From contig JAKUTI010000077.1 of assembly GCA_022448765.1 (NCBI GenBank), forward strand, positions 1 to 10,955: 10,955 nucleotides of DNA, written 5' to 3'. The notes under the pieces were generated by a model. The model did not search any database. It was not told where the DNA came from and saw only the letters and a program-made list of their open reading frames with translations. This stretch comes from Pseudomonadales bacterium (lineage in GTDB: Bacteria > Pseudomonadota > Gammaproteobacteria > Pseudomonadales > Azotimanducaceae). Every line of letters starts with the position of its first letter. The stretch's first letter is position 1. Of this stretch, positions 6,360 to 10,955 are shown one piece after another. The translations under genes were made by a program, and so were the position numbers.

Positions 6360-7562
6360 TTGATTTCTTCCACCGACGGGCGCTTACGCGGCCTGTGCAC
6401 ATTGTTGTTGATCGTTCCGCAAGTCGTGTTCGCCGTCGATCTGGACATGCGCGAAGGCGTCACCGCGATGAGCCAGGACATTCACACGCTTCATACCGTT
6501 ATGCTGTGGGTATGCATTGTGATCGGCGTCATCGTTTTCGGCGCCATGGGTTACACCATTTTTGCCCACCGACGTTCCAAGCACCCAGAACCCGCCAATT
6601 TTCATGAGCATTTGGGCGTGGAAATCGTTTGGACGTTTATTCCCGTGCTGATTCTCGCGATCCTCGCGTATCCAGCCGCCAAAATGCTGGCCGAAATCGA
6701 GGACAATAGCGACGCGGCCCTGACCGTACTTGTCACCGGATCCCAGTGGAAGTGGCATTATCAGTACCTAGAACACGACATCGGCTTTTATAGCAACATG
6801 TCAACGCCGCGCGAGCAAATAAACAGCTGCGGCGAGTGGCTCCTCGCCGATACATTTTGTGACTTGCCAGATGGGGACGTAGTGGCCGGGAAGGCTGGCC
6901 GCGACGCCAACGAGCATTACCTGCTTGAAGTCGACAACCCCCTAGTACTACCCACAAATCGAAAAGTTCGACTTCTTACCGCATCCAACGACGTAATACA
7001 TTCTTGGTGGGTGCCTGACTTTGCAGTGAAACAGGATGCAATCCCCGGGTTCATCAATGAAGCCTGGACCAACGTCCCCGAAACCGGCACCTACCGTGGT
7101 CAGTGCACCGAACTCTGCGGAAAAGACCATGCCTACATGCCCGTCGTGGTCGAAGTCCGATCCGAGGACGAATTTGATCAGTGGATCGAAGACCAACGTA
7201 TCGCCAAGGAACTGGCCTCCGGACAGGCTGTTGCAGATCGCGAAAAAACTTGGGCATTAGCTGAGCTGATGTCGATTGGCGAGGAGGTCTATTTGGCTAA
7301 CTGTGCCACCTGCCACCAACCCAATGGGGCGGGACAGGGCACCACCTATCCCGCGTTAGACGGTGGAGGGATTGCCGTGGGTCCGATGGCCGCACATATC
7401 GATCGTGTTATGAACGGCTTGGCAGGGACCGAGATGCAAGCCTGGGCACCCCAACTGTCGGATCGAGATATTGCCGCCGTGATTACATACGAACGCAATG
7501 CCTGGACTAATCAACCCGACGACAACATCGTTCAACCCCTCACAATCTTTGAGTCTCGGTAA
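6360..7562 (+). CDS. coxB: Cytochrome c oxidase subunit II, caa3 type with fused cytochrome c domain
   Basis: Subunit II accepts electrons and passes them from the CuA centre to haem a in CoxA. The 400-residue protein has a signal peptide (about 1-25), two membrane helices (about 46-68 and 87-108), then a periplasmic cupredoxin domain with GSQWKWHYQY (W130, W132). CuA ligands are H214, C249, E251 (backbone), C253, H257 and M260 in HSWWVP and CTELCGKDHAYM. A class I cytochrome c domain follows: CATCH with C315, C318, H319 and probable axial Met359 in TEMQAW. There is no ATG before residue 30, and starting there would remove the signal peptide. An in-frame TAA at 6339 limits the start to TTG 6360 (or ATT 6363), with a weak ribosome site. 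Residues 156-186 form an unusually long loop with two cysteines (C157, C167). First gene of the oxidase operon, 12 bp before coxA. Confidence 0.97.
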   Translation: MISSTDGRLRGLCTLLLIVPQVVFAVDLDMREGVTAMSQDIHTLHTVMLWVCIVIGVIVFGAMGYTIFAHRRSKHPEPANFHEHLGVEIVWTFIPVLILAILAYPAAKMLAEIEDNSDAALTVLVTGSQWKWHYQYLEHDIGFYSNMSTPREQINSCGEWLLADTFCDLPDGDVVAGKAGRDANEHYLLEVDNPLVLPTNRKVRLLTASNDVIHSWWVPDFAVKQDAIPGFINEAWTNVPETGTYRGQCTELCGKDHAYMPVVVEVRSEDEFDQWIEDQRIAKELASGQAVADREKTWALAELMSIGEEVYLANCATCHQPNGAGQGTTYPALDGGGIAVGPMAAHIDRVMNGLAGTEMQAWAPQLSDRDIAAVITYERNAWTNQPDDNIVQPLTIFESR

Positions 7563-7574
7563 GGCAAACTTGTA

Positions 7575-9185
7575 ATGGTCGCTCACGCAGAACACGTACC
7601 CCACCGCTCCGGCCTTTCAGCCTTCGTGTCGCGCTGGTTATTGACGACGAATCACAAAGAGATCGGCTCCTTGTACATGTGGTTTGCGTTCTCGATGTTT
7701 TTTGTCGGCGGCGCTTTGGCCATGGGCATTCGGCTCGAATTGTTCATGCCAGGAATCCAACTGGTTGAGCCGGGGTTCTACAACCAACTCGTCACAATGC
7801 ATGGCTTGATCATGGTGTTTGGAGCCGTGATGCCGGCCTTCGTCGGATTGGCCAATTGGCAAATACCGCTGATGATCGGCGCGCCCGACATGGCCTTACC
7901 TAGGCTCAATAACTTCAGCTTTTGGATTTTGCCGTTTGCGTTTGGCATGTTGCTTTCGTCGTTCTTCATGGAAGGCGGAGCGCCAAACTTCGGCTGGACT
8001 TTTTACGCGCCGCTTTCTACTACCTACGGGCCCGATAGCACGGACTTCTTCATCTTTGGCGTCCATCTGATGGGGATTTCTTCCGTTCTCGGCGCGATCA
8101 ACATCATGGTCACCATCTTCAACCTACGGACACCCGGCATGAAGTTGATGGAAATGCCGTTGTTCGTCTGGACCTGGCTAATCACAGCGTTTCTATTAAT
8201 CACCGCGATCCCGGTCCTGGCCGGAGCCGTCACCATGGTCCTGACGGACCGCCACTTTGGAACCAGCTTCTTCTCCGCCGAAGGCGGGGGAGATCCAGTC
8301 ATGTTCCAGCACATCTTCTGGTTCTTCGGCCATCCCGAGGTCTACATCATGATCCTGCCCGGGTTTGGGATAGCGTCACAAATCATCCCCACGTTTGCGC
8401 GCAAGAAATTATTCGGCTACAACTCGATGGTGTACGCCACCGCATCCATTGCGATTCTCTCTTACATCGTCTGGGGCCATCACATGTTCACCACCGGCAT
8501 GCCGCTGGCGGGCGAACTGTTCTTTATGTTTGCTACCATGCTGATCGCGGTCCCTACCGGAGTTAAAGTCTTTAACTGGGTAGCAACCATGTGGCGAGGA
8601 TCGATGACGTTCGAAACGCCCATGCTATTCGCCATCGCGTTCGTGATTCTTTTTACCATCGGCGGATTTTCCGGCCTGATGCTTGCAATCGTACCGGCTG
8701 ACTTTCAGTACCACGATACCTATTTTGTTGTCGCTCACTTCCACTACGTGCTCTATCCGGGCGCTATCTTCGGAACCATGGCTGCCGTTTACTACTGGTT
8801 ACCCAAGTGGTGCGGGCATATGGTTGACGAGTGGTGGGGGAAATTGCATTTCTGGACCGCCATTTTCTTCGTGAATTTGACCTTCTTCCCTATGCACTTC
8901 TCGGGATTGGCCGGCATGCCACGTCGCATCGTCGACTATTCGCACCAATTTCAAGACTTCAATTTGGTCTCGAGTTTTGGGGCGATGGGTTTGGGTCTCA
9001 CCCAGGTCCTGTTTTTGTTCATCATCATTAAGACGATTCGGGGAGGCGAGCCGGCTACAGCTAAAGTATGGGAAAGCGCGGAAGGGCTTGAGTGGACAAT
9101 TCCTTCACCAGCACCCCTGCACACGTTTGAAACGCCTCCACCATGGCCGATCGACGAAACCGATTCTCGTGAAGAGACGGCCTAA
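7575..9185 (+). CDS. coxA: Cytochrome c oxidase subunit I (A1-type haem-copper oxidase)
   Basis: This is the catalytic subunit that reduces oxygen to water at the haem a3-CuB site and pumps protons across the inner membrane. It has 536 residues and twelve expected helices, normal for the family. Ligands are all present: H76 and H390 for low-spin haem a, H388 for haem a3, and H253, H302 and H303 for CuB. Y257 is the Tyr cross-linked to H253. The D-channel entrance is D105 with N94, N112 and N113, and E255 in GHPEVY marks the A1 class. The K-channel residues are K331 and T328. The ATG at 7575 follows coxB by 12 bp, with a weak AAGG about 10 nt upstream. The C-terminal tail is Pro-rich (PPPWP) and soluble. 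No anomalies were seen. The c-haem-bearing CoxB beside it defines the complex as caa3. Confidence 0.98.
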   Translation: MVAHAEHVPHRSGLSAFVSRWLLTTNHKEIGSLYMWFAFSMFFVGGALAMGIRLELFMPGIQLVEPGFYNQLVTMHGLIMVFGAVMPAFVGLANWQIPLMIGAPDMALPRLNNFSFWILPFAFGMLLSSFFMEGGAPNFGWTFYAPLSTTYGPDSTDFFIFGVHLMGISSVLGAINIMVTIFNLRTPGMKLMEMPLFVWTWLITAFLLITAIPVLAGAVTMVLTDRHFGTSFFSAEGGGDPVMFQHIFWFFGHPEVYIMILPGFGIASQIIPTFARKKLFGYNSMVYATASIAILSYIVWGHHMFTTGMPLAGELFFMFATMLIAVPTGVKVFNWVATMWRGSMTFETPMLFAIAFVILFTIGGFSGLMLAIVPADFQYHDTYFVVAHFHYVLYPGAIFGTMAAVYYWLPKWCGHMVDEWWGKLHFWTAIFFVNLTFFPMHFSGLAGMPRRIVDYSHQFQDFNLVSSFGAMGLGLTQVLFLFIIIKTIRGGEPATAKVWESAEGLEWTIPSPAPLHTFETPPPWPIDETDSREETA

Positions 9186-9197
9186 GTTATTTGACCC

Positions 9198-9782
9198 ATG
9201 CCGGATTTAAACAACAGCTCAAAGGTTTACCGTGGGACCATCGTGCTCGGCGCTCTAGCCATCGGCATGTTCGGTTTTGCATACGCACTGGTCCCGTTAT
9301 ACGAGGTTTTTTGCGAAGTGACGGGTCTCAACGGCAAGACGTCGGGGCGGCCTGTTGAACTACTCGCGACGGAATCGGATACAGGACGGGAAGTCACGGT
9401 CCAGTTTCTTGCCCGTGTTGGGAACGGAATGCCGTGGGAATTCAGACCCGCGACGCATCAATACAAAGTGAAACTAGGGCAAACCAGCATCACCAACTAC
9501 TACGCCCGAAATCGGGCCGCATACCCGGTCACCGGCCGGGCCGTACCGAGCGTTTCGCCCGGGCATACCGCGGAATTCGTAAATAAGGTCGAGTGTTTCT
9601 GCTTCAATCAGCAAGCACTTGAAGCTGGCGAAGAGATACAGATGCCGGTCAAATTTTACATCAGCGAAGCATTGCCCAACGACGTTCACACGGTGACGTT
9701 GTCTTACACCATGTTTAAGGCATCCTCGAATGAAAATACAACCCACATGGACATGGCAATGCTGTCGAGTAGTCGAATATGA
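9198..9782 (+). CDS. ctaG: Cytochrome c oxidase assembly protein CtaG/Cox11
   Basis: CtaG (Cox11) is a membrane-anchored periplasmic copper chaperone that delivers copper to the CuB site of CoxA. The 194-residue protein has one N-terminal helix (about 12-34) ending in LVPLYEVFCEVTG with C39. A beta-sandwich domain carries the copper-binding CFCF motif (C133, C135) in VECFCFNQQ, and the typical ending YTMFKAS. Length and motifs are normal. It starts 12 bp after coxA. The ribosome site is poor, so translation may depend on coupling. Its stop overlaps the coxC start by 4 bp. Confidence 0.96.
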   Translation: MPDLNNSSKVYRGTIVLGALAIGMFGFAYALVPLYEVFCEVTGLNGKTSGRPVELLATESDTGREVTVQFLARVGNGMPWEFRPATHQYKVKLGQTSITNYYARNRAAYPVTGRAVPSVSPGHTAEFVNKVECFCFNQQALEAGEEIQMPVKFYISEALPNDVHTVTLSYTMFKASSNENTTHMDMAMLSSSRI

Positions 9783-10666
9783 GTGACCAAGCACCCCGAT
9801 ATTACGTGCCGCACACCAGCTACTGGCCTATCGTCGGCGCGGTTTCGCTCTTTGTTGCTGCCTTCGGCGCCGCCACCTTCATCCATGAAAGCACCGAGTT
9901 TGTTGGAGCCGAAACCCAGTACGGTGAGTGGGTCTTCTATATCGGCTTGATCATGGTCGCCTACATGATGTTCGGTTGGTTTAAGGATGTCGTTTCCGAG
10001 AACGTACGCGGCATGATGAGTGGCATGATGGACGTGTCCTACCGTCAGTCGATGGCGTGGTTCATCGTCTCAGAAATCTTTTTCTTTGCGGCATTCTTTG
10101 GCGCGCTCTTTTACGCCCGGCTTTGGTCGGTCCCCTGGCTCGCCGGAGCCGGCAACAATCTCTGGACGAATACGCTGTTGCACCCGGACTTTGCCGACAC
10201 GTGGCCTCTGTTTCTAACCCCCGGTGGCACGGAAACCCAAACCATGGGTGCGTGGGGATTGCCCTTCATTAACACGCTGATCCTAGTGACCAGCAGTGTA
10301 ACTGTCACGTTTTCACACTGGGCACTGAAAAAAAAGGATCGTATCGTCGCAGGCGCTTGGTTAGCTTTGACCGTCGGACTCGGCGTGGTATTCCTCATCC
10401 TCCAAGTGGTCGAATATATCCATGCATTTGACGACCTTGGTCTTACCTTGGATTCAGGGATTTACGGGTCAACTTTCTTCATGTTGACCGGATTTCACGG
10501 CGCACACGTGACCATGGGCACGATCATGCTCACGGTGATGTTATTTCGTATTTTCAGCGGGCACTTTACGCCCGAAAATCATTTCGCGTTTGAAGCGACC
10601 AGTTGGTACTGGCACTTCGTCGACGTGGTTTGGTTGTTTCTATTTACCTTCGTTTACTGGTTCTAA
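9779..10666 (+). CDS. coxC: Cytochrome c oxidase subunit III
   Basis: Subunit III binds subunit I in the inner membrane and supports stable turnover and proton uptake; it has no redox centre. The 295-residue protein has about seven helices. It shows WFIVSEIFFFAAFF with the conserved membrane Glu99, INTLILVTSSVTVTFSHWA, LTGFHGAHVTMGT (238-250), and the ending WYWHFVDVVWLFLF. A hydrophilic loop around 121-158 is normal for the bacterial form. The ATG overlaps the ctaG TGA as ATGA, so the two are translationally coupled. The gene's last 4 bp overlap the end of a convergent gene, and there is no terminator hairpin between them. Confidence 0.97.
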   Translation: MSDQAPRYYVPHTSYWPIVGAVSLFVAAFGAATFIHESTEFVGAETQYGEWVFYIGLIMVAYMMFGWFKDVVSENVRGMMSGMMDVSYRQSMAWFIVSEIFFFAAFFGALFYARLWSVPWLAGAGNNLWTNTLLHPDFADTWPLFLTPGGTETQTMGAWGLPFINTLILVTSSVTVTFSHWALKKKDRIVAGAWLALTVGLGVVFLILQVVEYIHAFDDLGLTLDSGIYGSTFFMLTGFHGAHVTMGTIMLTVMLFRIFSGHFTPENHFAFEATSWYWHFVDVVWLFLFTFVYWF

Positions 10667-10848
10667 CCAAGGTTGTACATGAAACCCAGCGCCAACAGAC
10701 TGAGCAAGACAACGCCAAGCGCGGCACGAACGCCGAGCGAGGTGACCATTCGATCTGTTGTCCCGCCGTCCTTAACGAAGAAAAACAGGGCACTAGCAAG
10801 CGCGACAAGAATACCGATCATCACAGCAATAATGAGGAGATTAAACAT
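10663..10848 (-). CDS. DUF2909-type small twin-transmembrane protein
   Basis: The product is 61 residues with two membrane helices (about 3-24 and 41-58) joined by a short basic loop, FFVKDGGTTDRMVTSLGVR. This pattern is typical of DUF2909, a small membrane protein family commonly found beside cox genes in gammaproteobacteria. Its function is unknown; a role in oxidase assembly is suspected only from that context. It is read convergently to coxC and overlaps its stop by 4 bp. The ATG at 10848 is immediately preceded by a TAG on the same strand, and the ribosome site is weak. Confidence 0.85.
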   Translation of the reverse strand: MFNLLIIAVMIGILVALASALFFFVKDGGTTDRMVTSLGVRAALGVVLLSLLALGFMYNLG

Positions 10849-10909
10849 CTAGTTCAGAGGGCGTCGTACGGCCTCGCAGCGAATCAGGTTGACAGCATGC
10901 CGCCACGAA

Positions 10910-10955
10910 CTGCCGAAATCAAAGTAACCGTCGAACTTAACGACCAAAACCTGCC
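10910..10955 (+). CDS. 5' end of a plus-strand gene, possibly GldC-like
   Basis: A frame opens at ATG 10910, with CAGG about 8 nt upstream, and runs off the edge after about 15 codons. The visible start, MPPRTAEIKVTVEL, has the T/S-E-I-x-x-x-V-x-L pattern of the GldC-like family of small proteins, whose biochemical role is unclear. Fifteen residues are too few for a firm call. The minus strand is also open here (a frame ending at the TAG 10851-10849), so the direction is not certain. SURF1, often found next in cox clusters, does not fit this sequence. Confidence 0.35.

Noticed and set aside
1..10955. Mobile elements, CRISPR, phage, toxin-antitoxin or attachment sites
   Set aside because: No transposase or integrase motifs, no regularly spaced repeats and no long terminal repeats were seen by eye on either strand.

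Overview
The window looks like chromosomal DNA from a free-living, aerobic, probably marine gammaproteobacterium. This rests on the gene order coxB-coxA-ctaG-coxC followed by a DUF2909 gene, on a cytochrome c domain fused to CoxB, and on the overall protein character. There is no sign of a plasmid, phage, insertion sequence, CRISPR array or RNA gene. The species cannot be named from this stretch alone.

Left third (1-3651, all minus strand). The N-terminal ~700 residues of a pyruvate phosphate dikinase run off the left edge. The gene immediately upstream encodes a class III (CaiB/BaiF) CoA-transferase of the long form, in which a helical C-domain-like half precedes the Rossmann-like half. Its best start is a TTG behind a strong ribosome binding site. 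The two genes are co-directional, about 130 bp apart, and both belong to central or acyl-CoA metabolism.

Middle (3949-6164). A three-gene minus-strand cluster holds two tandem DUF6644-type four-helix membrane proteins that overlap by 4 bp, followed by a secreted DUF6265-like protein. Diverging from it on the plus strand is a small gene for a membrane-anchored or secreted, tryptophan-rich protein that I do not recognise. Nothing in this block has a known function. It is the part of the window most likely to hold undescribed biology.

Right half (6360-10666, plus strand). A tight operon encodes a caa3-type (A1 haem-copper) cytochrome c oxidase: CoxB with CuA and a fused c-haem domain, CoxA with all haem, CuB, D- and K-channel residues, the CuB assembly chaperone CtaG/Cox11, and CoxC. 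Spacings are 12 bp, 12 bp and a 4-bp overlap. CoxB takes electrons into CuA from its own c-haem, CoxA reduces oxygen and pumps protons, CtaG loads copper into CoxA, and CoxC stabilises the core. The 195-bp leader carries a GTGA-N6-TCAC palindrome inside a larger inverted repeat, followed by a second perfect inverted repeat. A convergent DUF2909 small membrane protein gene overlaps the coxC stop. At the right edge the first ~15 codons of a further plus-strand gene, possibly GldC-like, begin.

Most of the window is ordinary housekeeping sequence. The points worth a second look are the DUF6644 pair, the unknown Trp-rich protein, the cox leader, a two-cysteine insertion in CoxB, a Ser in place of the regulatory Thr in the dikinase, and non-ATG starts.
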